From positions 2,148,501 to 2,212,500 of the forward strand of contig NZ_CP021376.1 of assembly GCF_002157875.1 (NCBI RefSeq): 64,000 bases of DNA, in the 5' to 3' direction. A program made the position numbers and the translations under genes. The first letter of the stretch is position 1. Every line of letters starts with the position of its first letter. A model generated the notes under the pieces. It had not been told where the DNA came from. It worked only from the letters and a program-made list of their open reading frames with translations, and did not search any database. Below, piece after piece: positions 19,326 through 28,604 of the stretch. Source of the DNA: Oceanisphaera avium (GTDB lineage Bacteria; Pseudomonadota; Gammaproteobacteria; Enterobacterales; Aeromonadaceae).

Positions 19326-19994
19326 CTAACTGATGGCTTGACTACTGACTCTGACTCCCGCCTCACCCACAAATTTAGTGGTTAAGTATTTAAGCAGTAA
19401 GCCATACGCAGGGACAAAGAGTGTTAAGCTAAACAATAGCTTAACGCCATAATCCACCACGGCGATCTCTACCCAATGCTCGGCCATAAAGGCATCGGGC
19501 GAGCGGTAAAAAGCCAAACAAAAGAACACTAAAGTATCCACTAAGTTGCCAAAAATAGTGGAACAAGTAGGTGCTACCCACCACGCCTTAATTTTGCGCA
19601 GTCGATTAAACACCGATACATCCATAATTTGACCTAATACATACGCCATAAAGCTGGCTAGCGCGATACGCGCTACAAATAGGTTAAATTCAGATAGTGC
19701 CGCTAGCCCTTGATATTTAGCATCAAAAAACAACACCGATAACACATAGGAGCTGGCTAGGGCCGGTAGCATTACCAATAAGATAATGCGCCGCGCCATG
19801 GCCGCACCAAAAATGCGCACCGTAAGATCGGTTGCTAAATAGATAAAGGGAAAACTCAGAGCCCCCCAAGTGGTATGAAAACCAAACAGGGTAAAGGGGA
19901 GTTGAACTAAATAATTACTCGCGGCAATAATTGCTACATGAAATAAAGACAGCCTAAGTAAAGCCGTATTGTACTGCTGAGGTGAAATAACCAT
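19326..19994 (-). CDS. yhhQ: Queuosine precursor transporter
   Basis: 222 aa integral membrane protein of the VUT/YhhQ family with about six membrane helices and the family region FPFIYLATDLTVRIFGAAMAR near 48-68. YhhQ imports preQ0/preQ1 for synthesis of the tRNA modification queuosine. The assignment is reinforced by a preQ1-I riboswitch that ends 6 nt before the start codon and contains the AAGG Shine-Dalgarno. The gene is single and followed by a strong terminator. Length is normal for the family. Confidence 0.93.
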   Translation of the reverse strand: MVISPQQYNTALLRLSLFHVAIIAASNYLVQLPFTLFGFHTTWGALSFPFIYLATDLTVRIFGAAMARRIILLVMLPALASSYVLSVLFFDAKYQGLAALSEFNLFVARIALASFMAYVLGQIMDVSVFNRLRKIKAWWVAPTCSTIFGNLVDTLVFFCLAFYRSPDAFMAEHWVEIAVVDYGVKLLFSLTLFVPAYGLLLKYLTTKFVGEAGVRVSSQAIS

Positions 19995-20000
19995 GATGTA

Positions 20001-20031
20001 CCTTTTTTAAAATGGGGTTAGGGAACCCATT
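20001..20031 (-). promoter_or_regulatory. PreQ1-I riboswitch overlapping the yhhQ ribosome binding site
   Basis: On the minus strand ATGGGTTCCCTAACCCCAT forms a five-base-pair P1 stem. The A-rich tail AAAAAAGG follows, whose 3' bases can pair with the loop to make the H-type pseudoknot of class I preQ1 aptamers; the order is very close to the Thermoanaerobacter tengcongensis preQ1-I aptamer. The terminal AAGG is also the Shine-Dalgarno of yhhQ. Ligand binding should therefore block translation. It is about 30 nt, among the smallest riboswitch types. Confidence 0.85.
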
Positions 20032-20179
20032 GTGAAAATAATATTGGAGTAAACAGTGTACGCTAAACATGTGATTTATGCAGCGCTGTTGCCCGCTGGC
20101 GAGCCCACATGCCATAGCGGGCGCTATACTAGCCCATTATTTGCAACTTGTCTTCAGGTGAAACAAAATCGCCTTCCTA

Positions 20180-20461
20180 TTAAGCCGATATTTGTTGCCA
20201 GTACTGAGTAAGCCAGAGAGCCGTTTCTCTATCTTGCTCGCTAAAGGGCACCAGCCAAGCGCAACCGGCATAATGCTCAAAACATAATAGTAAACGGCTG
20301 CCTTCAAAATCGATTAACCAACGCTGATAATCCGCTCCCTGTTCGCGTTCATAAAGCACCAGCCCTAATTGACGAATAAATTGCTCTGCCCAAGCGGGAA
20401 AGCTATCAAAGGTGAGCGCTTGGCTATTATTGAGCACCTGATGCTGCGTACAAGAGTGCAT
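20180..20461 (-). CDS. Small conserved protein, DUF3630-like
   Basis: 93 aa, no signal peptide or membrane segment. It is rich in aromatic residues (WLIDFEGSRLLLCFEHYAGC; ALWLTQYWQQ), a pattern resembling the DUF3630 family of small uncharacterised gammaproteobacterial proteins. It follows selO after 16 nt on the same strand and probably shares its transcript. No catalytic motif can be recognised and the function is unknown. The family label comes from pattern memory. Confidence 0.65.
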   Translation of the reverse strand: MHSCTQHQVLNNSQALTFDSFPAWAEQFIRQLGLVLYEREQGADYQRWLIDFEGSRLLLCFEHYAGCAWLVPFSEQDRETALWLTQYWQQISA

Positions 20462-20477
20462 TTTTTATAACCTGTTA

Positions 20478-21911
20478 TTAAGAGCTACAAGATATCGCTA
20501 ATTCACTGGCCCATGCGGGGGCCGGCTCGGCATAGCGTTCAAATTCCGCTTGTTCATCAAAGGGGCGAGCGAGCAACATTAGTAAGGTATCGGCCTCGCT
20601 CAAATCACCCTGCTCCGCGTTAATAATGGCTTGCTGAGCAAGATGATTACGCAATATATATTTAGGATTAACACTGTGCATCTGGCGCACTCGTTCATGG
20701 TCTTTATTTGGCTCACGGGCTAGACGTAGCTGATATTGGCTAAACCATAAGGCGAATGCGTTAGTGTCTGGCAACAAAGCTTGTAAGTCTGCGGGAATAG
20801 CGCCGCTTTCACTGACTCCCGCTAATCGGCGAAACCAGCAGGTATAGTCCACCTTATGCTGTTGCATTAGGCTAAACATATCGCGAAATAGCACCGGATC
20901 CGTTTCTTCCCAGCTACTTAAACCTAATTTTTGGCGCATCCCTTCAGAATAGGCTCTCATTAATTGCCCTTCATATTGGCTTAATGCAACTTGTAATTTT
21001 TCCATTTCAATAACGCCAGAGAGCGCCTGTGCTAAGCGTTGTAAATTCCAATAGCCCACCGCCGGTTGCTGATCGTACGCATAGCGCCCGCCCGTGTCTG
21101 AGTGATTACAAATATGATCGCCGTCGTAGGCATCTAAAAAGCCATAAGGGCCATAATCTAGCGTTAACCCTAACATCGACATATTGTCAGTGTTGAGTAC
21201 GCCATGGCAAAAGCCCACTAGCTGCCACTGAGCAATAAGAGCGGCCGTTTTCTCCACTACCCGAGTAAACAGCTCACCGTAACCGGCACTATCTTTGCTT
21301 AAATCAGGCCATTGAGTATCAATTAAATAATCAAGCAAGGTAGGAATATGCTCAGTCTGGCCGGCATAGTAAAAATACTCAAAATGCCCAAAGCGTAAAT
21401 GGCTAGGTGCCGCACGTAATACGGCGGCACCTGCCTCTACTTGCTCTCGGTAAACAGGTTGTTTGCTGGTTACTAAGGCGAGCGCGCGCGTGGTAGGAAT
21501 ACCTAAGTGATATAGCGCTTCAGAGGCGAGATATTCCCGTAACGAAGAGCGCAAGACAGCACGGCCATCGCCAAAGCGAGAATAAGGGGTTTTGCCACCG
21601 CCTTTAAGGTTGAGATCCCACCGCTGCCCACTGGGCGTGATCACCTCGCCTAATAATAAGGCGCGGCCATCGCCAAGCTGGGGGCTAAAACCGCCAAACT
21701 GATGGCCTGCATACACTTGGGCAAAAGGTGCCATGCCCGGCGCTAGCCAATGGCCCGCCACTAAATCTCGCCATTGTTCTTGGCTAAGCTCAATACCCAA
21801 CTGTTCGGCAAGTGCCGTATTAAGTAGCAGCAAACGCGGCCCGACTAAGGGGCTGGGCTGGACATGAGCCCCCGCCCAGGCAAAACCTGCGTATCTATTA
21901 TCAAAGCGCAT
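20478..21911 (-). CDS. selO: Protein adenylyltransferase SelO (YdiU)
   Basis: 477 aa, pseudokinase fold. The region GGGKTPYSRFGDGRAVLRSS (about residues 104-123) and HGVLNTDNMSMLGLTLDYGP (about 236-255) are the SelO nucleotide-binding and metal/active-site motifs. SelO transfers AMP to Ser/Thr/Tyr of target proteins and is tied to redox stress responses. Many homologues end in Cys-X-X-Sec or equivalent; this protein ends ISCSS with a single cysteine. AGGA precedes the ATG. It is upstream of, and probably co-transcribed with, the DUF3630-like gene. Confidence 0.94.
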   Translation of the reverse strand: MRFDNRYAGFAWAGAHVQPSPLVGPRLLLLNTALAEQLGIELSQEQWRDLVAGHWLAPGMAPFAQVYAGHQFGGFSPQLGDGRALLLGEVITPSGQRWDLNLKGGGKTPYSRFGDGRAVLRSSLREYLASEALYHLGIPTTRALALVTSKQPVYREQVEAGAAVLRAAPSHLRFGHFEYFYYAGQTEHIPTLLDYLIDTQWPDLSKDSAGYGELFTRVVEKTAALIAQWQLVGFCHGVLNTDNMSMLGLTLDYGPYGFLDAYDGDHICNHSDTGGRYAYDQQPAVGYWNLQRLAQALSGVIEMEKLQVALSQYEGQLMRAYSEGMRQKLGLSSWEETDPVLFRDMFSLMQQHKVDYTCWFRRLAGVSESGAIPADLQALLPDTNAFALWFSQYQLRLAREPNKDHERVRQMHSVNPKYILRNHLAQQAIINAEQGDLSEADTLLMLLARPFDEQAEFERYAEPAPAWASELAISCSS

Positions 21912-22109
21912 AAATTTGTCCTATTGCTGTTAGCAGAGTGTTATTTTTTAGCTTAACTTACTTTATACTGCGCCGGCCAAAGCAATAACTGGGTCGATAA
22001 TGGGGAAAAGAGCAGTAATGGTGCTTATCACCTTAGTTAAGTCGATGTCTGCAACCGTTATTTGTCTTGGCAGCATTATTTTAATGAGCTAAAAATAACG
22101 GAGCCTTAT

Positions 22110-22409
22110 ATGCAAAAATGGTTAATAGCCATGGCGGCTTTTGCCTGTCTTTCTAGTCCCGCCTTTGCCGAAGGCAATGCCGATGCCGGTAAAGCAAAGT
22201 CTGCGGTGTGCGCCGCTTGTCACGGCGCCGAGGGCGTCTCTTCTTTAGAAATTTATCCTAACCTTGCTGGGCAAAAACAAGCCTATCTGGCAAGCCAACT
22301 TCAGCACTTTCGCGATGGCGAGCGCGAAAATCCTATAATGGCGCCGATGGCCAGACCTTTATCTGATGAAGATATCGCCGACTTAGCCGCTTATTACGCA
22401 AGTCTGTAA
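22110..22409 (+). CDS. Periplasmic class I cytochrome c (c553-like)
   Basis: 99 aa from ATG 22110, supported by ACGGAG 6 nt upstream; a longer reading from 22062 would put extra sequence before the signal peptide. A signal peptide runs to about residue 20 (CLSSPAFA). One haem-binding motif, CAACH, lies near 36-40, and an axial Met is likely in IMAPMARPL near 75-80. It is a small monohaem electron carrier of the cytochrome c553/c4-half type. It stands alone, so its redox partner is not shown by context. Confidence 0.9.
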   Translation: MQKWLIAMAAFACLSSPAFAEGNADAGKAKSAVCAACHGAEGVSSLEIYPNLAGQKQAYLASQLQHFRDGERENPIMAPMARPLSDEDIADLAAYYASL

Positions 22410-22482
22410 TCAATACAGTGAAGGGTGAGAGGTAAATAGTGAGGGATAAGTTCAGCCCTCACTTCTCACATTTGACGATTTT

Positions 22483-24309
22483 TCAGCTTTGCTGGCGTAA
22501 TAACGTTAAAAATGCCGCGCCAAAGCGCTCTAGTTTGCGCGCGCCTATGCCATTAATACGCAGTAATTGCGCCTCTGTCGTTGGCCGATAGCGCGCCAGC
22601 TCAATTAGGGTCGCATCACTAAACACCACATAAGGCGGCACATCGGCTTCATCGGCGAGCTGCTTGCGTAATTTGCGCATCTCTTGAAACAAGGCCTTAT
22701 CTTGTGCTTTAGTTAAAGCGGTATCGCTCTTGTCTTTGGACTTAACACGCACTAACCGTGGCTCGGCAAGCTCTAAGCTTACCTCACCCCGCAACACAGG
22801 CCGCGCCGCCTCAGTAAGCTGCAACACCATATTACGGGTAATATTTTGGCTAAGTAGGCCACAATGAATAAGTTGTCGAATAACACTGACCCAGTGCTCT
22901 TGGCTTTGGTCTTTGCCAATACCATAGGTAGAAAGTTTGTCATGACCATGCTCGCGAATACGCTGGGTATCCGCTCCACGTAACACTTCCACGACATACA
23001 TAACACCAAAGCCCTGCCCCACCCGATACACACAAGACAGCGCTTTTTGTGCATCTTGGCTCCCATCGTAGCGCGTAGGGGGATCCAGACAAATATCGCA
23101 GTTGCCGCAGGCCTCACGCTGATATTCACCAAAATAGTTCAGCAATACTTGGCGCCGACAAGTCAATGACTCGGCAAAGGCGGCCATCACATTGAGCTTA
23201 TATAGCTCCACTTGGGTTTGCTGAGCATTTTCATTATTTTCTAATAAGCGCCGTACCCGCCCTACATCCCCCGGGTCATACAACAATAAGGCTTCAGCAG
23301 GTAAGCCATCCCGTCCACCCCGGCCGGTTTCTTGATAGTAGGACTCGATATTCTTTGGAATATCATAGTGCACCACATAGCGTACGTTGGGCTTATCGAT
23401 GCCCATGCCAAAGGCCACGGTGGCCACCACTATATCGAGGTCATCACGGGTAAAACACTCTTGTACCGATTGGCGAACCTCTAAGGGCAAGCCCGCATGA
23501 TAACTGGCCGCCTTATGGCCGCGCGCAATTAAGCGCTCAGCGATTTCTTCCACTCGCTTGCGACTTGAGCAATAAACAATGCCACATAAGCCAGGTTGGT
23601 CGGCCACATAACGCAGTAATTGCTCTGCCCCTTTAAATTTATCGACTAAGGTGTAGCGAATATTGGGGCGATCAAAACTTGCGATATGAATTAAAGGATC
23701 GGTTAAATTTAATCGGCTCAGCATATCTTGACGAGTGGCTTCATCGGCGGTAGCGGTGAGCGCCATGACCGGAATATGTGGAAACCACTGTTTTAAGCGC
23801 CCTAATAGCGCATATTCAGGCCTAAAGTCATGGCCCCACTGGGAAATACAATGCGCTTCATCAATAGCAAATAAACCAAGCTCTAACTCGCCAAGGCGCT
23901 CCATAAATTCTTGTTGCAGCAAGCGCTCAGGTGATACATACACCAGCTTTACCTCGCCACGACGCATGGCCGTAAAGTGATTGTGCATCACCTCCCGACT
24001 GAGGGTGCTATTGATATATACCGCCGCCACACCATTGGCCACTAAGCTATCTACCTGGTCTTTCATTAAGGAGATCAGCGGCGACACCACAATAGTTAGG
24101 CCGGGACGTAATAAGGCGGGAATTTGATAACAAAGAGACTTGCCGCCGCCGGTAGGCTTAATGACTAAGGCATCGCGCCCAGCAATCACAGTGTCTATGA
24201 TCTCTTGCTGACCTTCACGAAAGCTCTGGTAACCAAAGACTTGCTGCAATACTGCTAAGGGCGTATCAGGAATAGCAACGGAGTCAGCGGGTGCAGTCAA
24301 GGGAGTCAT
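22483..24309 (-). CDS. recQ: ATP-dependent DNA helicase RecQ
   Basis: 608 aa, the usual bacterial RecQ length. Walker A is GGGKSLCYQIPALL near 56-69 and the DEAH box is IDEAHCISQWGHDFRPEY near 150-167. Motif VI is QETGRGGRDG. The zinc-binding cysteines follow in CRRQVLLNY and CGNCDICLDPP, then a winged helix, and an HRDC domain at about 530-600. It unwinds DNA 3'-5' in RecF-pathway recombination and fork repair. It is monocistronic on the minus strand and intact. Confidence 0.97.
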   Translation of the reverse strand: MTPLTAPADSVAIPDTPLAVLQQVFGYQSFREGQQEIIDTVIAGRDALVIKPTGGGKSLCYQIPALLRPGLTIVVSPLISLMKDQVDSLVANGVAAVYINSTLSREVMHNHFTAMRRGEVKLVYVSPERLLQQEFMERLGELELGLFAIDEAHCISQWGHDFRPEYALLGRLKQWFPHIPVMALTATADEATRQDMLSRLNLTDPLIHIASFDRPNIRYTLVDKFKGAEQLLRYVADQPGLCGIVYCSSRKRVEEIAERLIARGHKAASYHAGLPLEVRQSVQECFTRDDLDIVVATVAFGMGIDKPNVRYVVHYDIPKNIESYYQETGRGGRDGLPAEALLLYDPGDVGRVRRLLENNENAQQTQVELYKLNVMAAFAESLTCRRQVLLNYFGEYQREACGNCDICLDPPTRYDGSQDAQKALSCVYRVGQGFGVMYVVEVLRGADTQRIREHGHDKLSTYGIGKDQSQEHWVSVIRQLIHCGLLSQNITRNMVLQLTEAARPVLRGEVSLELAEPRLVRVKSKDKSDTALTKAQDKALFQEMRKLRKQLADEADVPPYVVFSDATLIELARYRPTTEAQLLRINGIGARKLERFGAAFLTLLRQQS

Positions 24310-24416
24310 GTCAGCCTACAAGATAAAAGCGGATTGCTATTGTAAAGCAGGGGCGCCCAACAATGAAGCTTGCAGCAAAATTGCACAATAAAATGCCACT
24401 CCGCTTTTCTATAAGC

Positions 24417-24451
24417 AAGGTAATGACACGTTATATTTAGGCCATTACCTT
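24417..24451. terminator. Hairpin between the small secreted protein gene and recQ
   Basis: Inverted repeat AAGGTAATG / CATTACCTT, 9-bp arms with a 17-nt loop, about 15 nt beyond the stop of the minus-strand gene at 24467. It has only a weak T-rich tail, so it may be a transcript-end stabiliser or a weak terminator. Confidence 0.4.
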
Positions 24452-24466
24452 ACCCAGATATAAGAC

Positions 24467-24862
24467 TTATTTATGGCAAATATCCGCGGCTGAAATATGT
24501 ACCTTAGGCTGTATTTCTTTGATATCGACTTCGCTATCGACTTGCTCAATAACGATAGATAATCCTAGCCCGCATTCAGTGGCTAGCCCTACTGAGGCTT
24601 TAGTAATGTCGTTTATTCTAATAAAGGCAATATTATCTTCAAACTCTATCCCCACGCCTGCCGCGCCAGAGGAGTCTATAAATTTATCGTCTCCGCCTAA
24701 AGACACAGTAGCCACCGAGCCTGCGGGCATTTTGATATAAAAAACTGAACTATTCGCCTGCTCTGCACTTAAACTGACAAAGTTAATCGCTTGTACTTCA
24801 CTGGCCCAAGTCGTTGCGCACCACAAAGTACTTAACATCCCTGCTAATAATAACGTCTTCAT
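24467..24862 (-). CDS. Small predicted secreted protein of unknown function
   Basis: 131 aa. A clear signal peptide (hydrophobic 4-18) probably cleaves after TWA near residue 20. The mature part is acidic, beta-rich in appearance, and has two cysteines near the C-terminal half (ECGLGL, and DICHK at the end) that could form a disulfide. No family is recognised. It has its own spacer on both sides and no operon partner, so context gives no function. The signal peptide, codon use and ATG make it a likely real gene. Confidence 0.65.
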   Translation of the reverse strand: MKTLLLAGMLSTLWCATTWASEVQAINFVSLSAEQANSSVFYIKMPAGSVATVSLGGDDKFIDSSGAAGVGIEFEDNIAFIRINDITKASVGLATECGLGLSIVIEQVDSEVDIKEIQPKVHISAADICHK

Positions 24863-25280
24863 TCTATCACCTAGATAACATCACTGACCCACAGCCAGCT
24901 TTTAAAGAGCTAACTTATAAAAAACCCATCACCTACAGCTATTAAACGCAGCTAGTTATTGCCCGCTAACCTTAAGCTGGCAACACGCTTTATATTTCAG
25001 ACCTAGCCTAATAAATAAGGGCAAAAAGCACGATAAATAAGTAAGGATAACGGAGATTTTTCCAGCTCTAAGAGTAGGCTAAAAGCGGCCGCAAACTCCA
25101 CTCTTAACTTGCTTAAAAGCCGCAAGTGACTGTCTTTACGACAAAAGCTGGCATTGTTTACCCAGCAATATGACTATTTTAGGGGCAGCGATAACAGCAT
25201 TGGCTTAATACTATAAATGACAGGTGACTTGGGACTAAGCTCGCTATAATAAACCTCTCCTTAACAGCTAAATTAGAGCA
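24863..25280. other. Intergenic region, divergent promoters
   Basis: A 418-bp A/T-rich spacer between the divergent secreted-protein gene and rarD. No open frame, RNA gene or strong hairpin was found; it presumably holds both promoters. Confidence 0.5.
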
Positions 25281-26183
25281 ATGGAAAAAGATCAAGCCAG
25301 CCACGGCGCCATTTATGCAATAGGCGCTTATACGCTCTGGGGTATTGCCCCCTTATACTTTAAGCAACTCACTCAAATTCCGGCCTATGAGATCTTAAGC
25401 CATCGAGTCATTTGGTCATTTTTACTATTACTCGTGTTATTGAGCGTACTGAAGTTTTGGCCCAGAGTGCGAGCGGTATTACGTCAACCTAAAAATTTAC
25501 TGCTACTGAGTTTATCGTCGTTGATTATTGGTCTAAATTGGGGAGTTTATATTTGGGCCATTAACAATAACCATATCTTGGATGCCAGCCTTGGCTATTA
25601 CATTAATCCTTTATTTAATATTGTGTTAGCCATGCTGTTTTTAGGCGAGCGCTTTCGGCCTATCCAATGGGCGGCGGTGGCATTAGCGACCAGCGGCGTG
25701 CTGATCCAGCTTATCGTATTTGGCCGTTTACCTTGGATTGCGCTGGTACTCGCGCTGTCATTCGGTCTGTACGGCCTAATCCGTAAACACGTCCTCGTCG
25801 ACCCTATTACCGGTTTGATGCTAGAAACCTTAGTACTGTTACCCTTAGCTGCCGGTTATTTATTATTGATTGCCGATACGCCCACCAGTCACTTAACAGC
25901 AAACTCATTACAGACAAATTTATGGTTAATCTGCGCCGGTATAGTAACCACAGCCCCCTTATTACTATTTGCTGCGGGCGCTAAGCGTCTTAAATTATCC
26001 ACTCTAGGTTTTTTTCAATATATTGGTCCTAGCTTAATGTTCTTAGTGGCGGTGGGACTTTATGACGAGCCCTTTAGCGCCGATAAAATTATTACTTTCG
26101 GGCTTATCTGGTGCTCATTAGTCATTTACAGCTGGGAGAGCATTAAGCAGCGCAAAAAAACCGCCTTGCGCCAAATTCCTTAA
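25281..26183 (+). CDS. rarD: RarD, EamA-family transporter
   Basis: 300 aa with ten predicted membrane helices and two EamA repeats. The N-terminal AIGAYTLWGIAPLYFKQL and LIIGLNWGVYIWAINN are characteristic of RarD. Members are drug/metabolite-type permeases; the E. coli gene was named for chloramphenicol sensitivity and the true substrate is unknown. It is transcribed alone, divergent from the secreted-protein gene. Its length and topology are normal. Confidence 0.92.
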   Translation: MEKDQASHGAIYAIGAYTLWGIAPLYFKQLTQIPAYEILSHRVIWSFLLLLVLLSVLKFWPRVRAVLRQPKNLLLLSLSSLIIGLNWGVYIWAINNNHILDASLGYYINPLFNIVLAMLFLGERFRPIQWAAVALATSGVLIQLIVFGRLPWIALVLALSFGLYGLIRKHVLVDPITGLMLETLVLLPLAAGYLLLIADTPTSHLTANSLQTNLWLICAGIVTTAPLLLFAAGAKRLKLSTLGFFQYIGPSLMFLVAVGLYDEPFSADKIITFGLIWCSLVIYSWESIKQRKKTALRQIP

Positions 26184-26269
26184 GCTTCGAGAGCCAAATT
26201 ATTTCTGCCACAAACACAGAACTAAACTCACGGACAAGACCACAAGCGACAAGAGTAAAGCATATTTAT

Positions 26270-26320
26270 GGTAAGGGCTGCCCTCGTTCAAGATCTGGTG
26301 TTTAGTGTTTAGCCCTTACC
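26270..26320. repeat. Inverted repeat in rarD-pbpC spacer
   Basis: Perfect 10-bp arms GGTAAGGGCT (26270-26279) and AGCCCTTACC (26311-26320) with a 31-nt loop. It lies downstream of rarD and may end its transcript or be a remnant of a dispersed repeat. Confidence 0.55.
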
Positions 26321-26398
26321 CATTAAGGCTTTTGACCTTTCAGACCTGATCTCTATCGTTGCGTGGCAAAGAAGTTTTAGCCTTTAAATATTGAAAGC

Positions 26399-26426
26399 GA
26401 GCTCCTGATGTTCATCAGGATGACGG
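26399..26426. repeat. REP-like short repeat, copy 2
   Basis: Contains CCTGATGTTCATCAGG, a near-perfect palindrome, then ATGACGG, matching 24 of 28 bases of the copy at 8174-8201. About 37 bp upstream is CGTGGCAAAGAAGT, shared with the fold-back element at 36570-36704. The 26184-26505 spacer therefore looks like a patchwork of short repeats and holds no gene. Confidence 0.55.
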
Positions 26427-26505
26427 CATAACCATCACACTCCCTCGTGTAGACGAGGTGCTCTAGCTCACCCACTTCACACTTCACTTTTTACCCCTTA
26501 CGGAT

Positions 26506-28604
26506 TTAGCGCAACCTTACTTTGGCTTGGGCCGATTGGCCGCTACTGTCGATAACCGACAGCTCCACAAAGCCAGGTCCCGGCATGGCCACTAACTGCT
26601 CGCGCGCGCGAGCACTCACTAATATTGGCTCGCCGTCGGCCAGCCAAGTGAAAGGGCCTGTGCCGCCGCGCACCCGTAACAGTAAGTGATTATCCATCAG
26701 CTCCACTTCGGCGCCGTTGGGCGGAAAGTCCACCTTAGGTGCATTGGCCGCCATAAAGGCGCTCTGGCGGGGGCGAAACTTCTGCAAGGGCGGGGGCAAG
26801 TTGGCATTGGCCACCATTAAGGAGCTCGGTGGCGGCAAGGGGAGTGGGTCCAACTGGCGTTTTACTCGGGCAAAGGCTTGAAATAATAAGGGCGCGGCCA
26901 AATCGGCACCAAATACCCCGGGCACGGGCGTGCCGTCGGCGCGGCCCATCCACACCCCTATTACATGGCTGCCATCGAAGCCGATGGCCCAAGCATCTCG
27001 GTGGCCATAACTGGTGCCGGTTTTATAGGGCAGTCGGTTAACCGGCGCCCCTATGGGTGGCGCCACGCCGGATAAAATATCCGCCACTTGCCAGGCCGCC
27101 ACCTTAGATAACACCCGCAGCCCTTGCGGCTGGGTAGCGGCGTGTTTTGAGTTAACTGGTTGGGGGTTAAAATGCAAAGGCTGCGCCACGCCGCCGCGAG
27201 CTATGGTGGCATATAAGCCCACCATATCTTCCAGCGTCACGCCCACCCCACCCAGCGCCACCGCCAAGCCCGGCTTGCCACCGGGCACTCGGGCTTTAAC
27301 GCCCGCACGGCGCAAGCCCGCCATTAATTTGGCCGGCCCCAGCGCATCGGTTAAGGCCACCACCGGCAAATTAAGGGACAGCTGTAAGGCTTCACGAATG
27401 CGCACTTCGCCGCGAAATATCTTATCGAAGTTTTGCGGCGCATAACCGCCAAAGTCCATGGCCCTGTCTTCAATTAAGGTTTCCGGATGGGCCAAGCCTT
27501 CATCAAAGGCTAGGCCATAGACTAAGGGTTTTAAGGTGGAGCCGGGGCTGCGCACAGCGCGGCTCATATCGATAAAGCCTAGGCGGTTATCGGCGCTATA
27601 GGCGGATGAGCCCACAGACGCCAATATCTCACCGCTATTATGGTTGGCCACCACTATCGCCACCTGTAACCGCTCGCCGTGCGCCGCCACTGCCTGCACG
27701 GCCAAGTCTTGTATACGGCTTTGTAAGCTGGCATCTAGGCTAGTGTGGTGGGTTTGCAGATCAGGCTGGGCGGCTATTAATCGGTCGGCCACGTGCGGCG
27801 CTAAGGCCACCAAGCGTTGGCGCCGCTTAGGGATGGCTTCACGATTGGCAGCCTGGGCTTGCTCGGGCGCGATTAACCCAGCTGTAACCGCTTGCGCCAG
27901 TACTTTCTCTCGGGCAAGGGCTGCGGCTTGGGGGCTCGGTCTGGCCGGCGACCTTCGGGGGATTGGGGTAAGGCCACTAATAAGGCAGATTGGGCGGGGG
28001 TTAAGCGTATCGGCTCCTTGCCAAAATAGGCCAAAGACGCGGCGCGTACCCCCTCAATATTGCCGCCATAGGGTGCCACTTGATAGTAGAGCTGCAAAAT
28101 CTCGGCCTTACTTAAGTGGCGCTCCAGCGCCAAGGCCACGCGGGCTTGGCGCAGCTTGCCTTTAAGTTGGCCGGTGCCGCTATCTTCTAATAAGCGCGCC
28201 ACCTGCATGGTTAAGGTGGAGCCCCCCGAGACCACACGGCCTTGGCTAACCGCCTGCACCAGCGCCCGTAATAGGGCCTGCAGATCCACACCGCCATGAC
28301 GGTAAAAGCGCTTATCTTCATAGGCGATTAACATGGCAGTAAAGTCTGGGTCGACCTCGTCAGCGGCAATGGCCATGCGCCAGCGACCGTCGGCTACCGT
28401 ATAGGCGCGCAATAAACGACCGTCGCGGGCCAACACCTCTACCGACGTGGCCACCGTCAGATTGGGCAATTCGGTGGCATCCAGCCACTTCTCTACCGCC
28501 AGCAGCGCCGCCCAGCATACTAACAAGAGCGTGAGGGGCGCACTTAACCTAGAGAGCTGCCAAGCCCGTGCGCTCACTTTTTGATGATCACTTTTTATAA
28601 TCAC
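26506..28604 (-). pseudogene. pbpC: Penicillin-binding protein 1C, frameshifted
   Basis: Two frames together make one PBP1C. The first (GTG start at 28604) has a membrane anchor and the glycosyltransferase domain with EDKRFYRHGG and GGSTLTMQ, and stops at 27873. The second continues with the transpeptidase domain: serine motif PGSTLK, SLN, and YKTGTS, followed by the C-terminal BiPBP_C-like region. The frames join if one base is added at the G5 run at 27930-27934 (minus-strand C5), giving a continuous ...RAPQAAALARE... reading. As written the product would be a truncated glycosyltransferase. PBP1C polymerises and cross-links peptidoglycan and pairs with the upstream alpha-2-macroglobulin (4-nt GTGA overlap). 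G+C is well above neighbours. A sequencing error is possible. Confidence 0.88.

Noticed and set aside
27930..27934. Programmed -1 frameshifting in pbpC
   Set aside because: The run is not a canonical X XXY YYZ slippery heptamer in the zero frame, and no downstream pseudoknot is evident; an indel is simpler.
27644..28165. 173-codon plus-strand frame
   Set aside because: It is antisense to pbpC in G+C-rich DNA, has unusual Arg/Ala/Cys-rich composition, and has no ribosome site.
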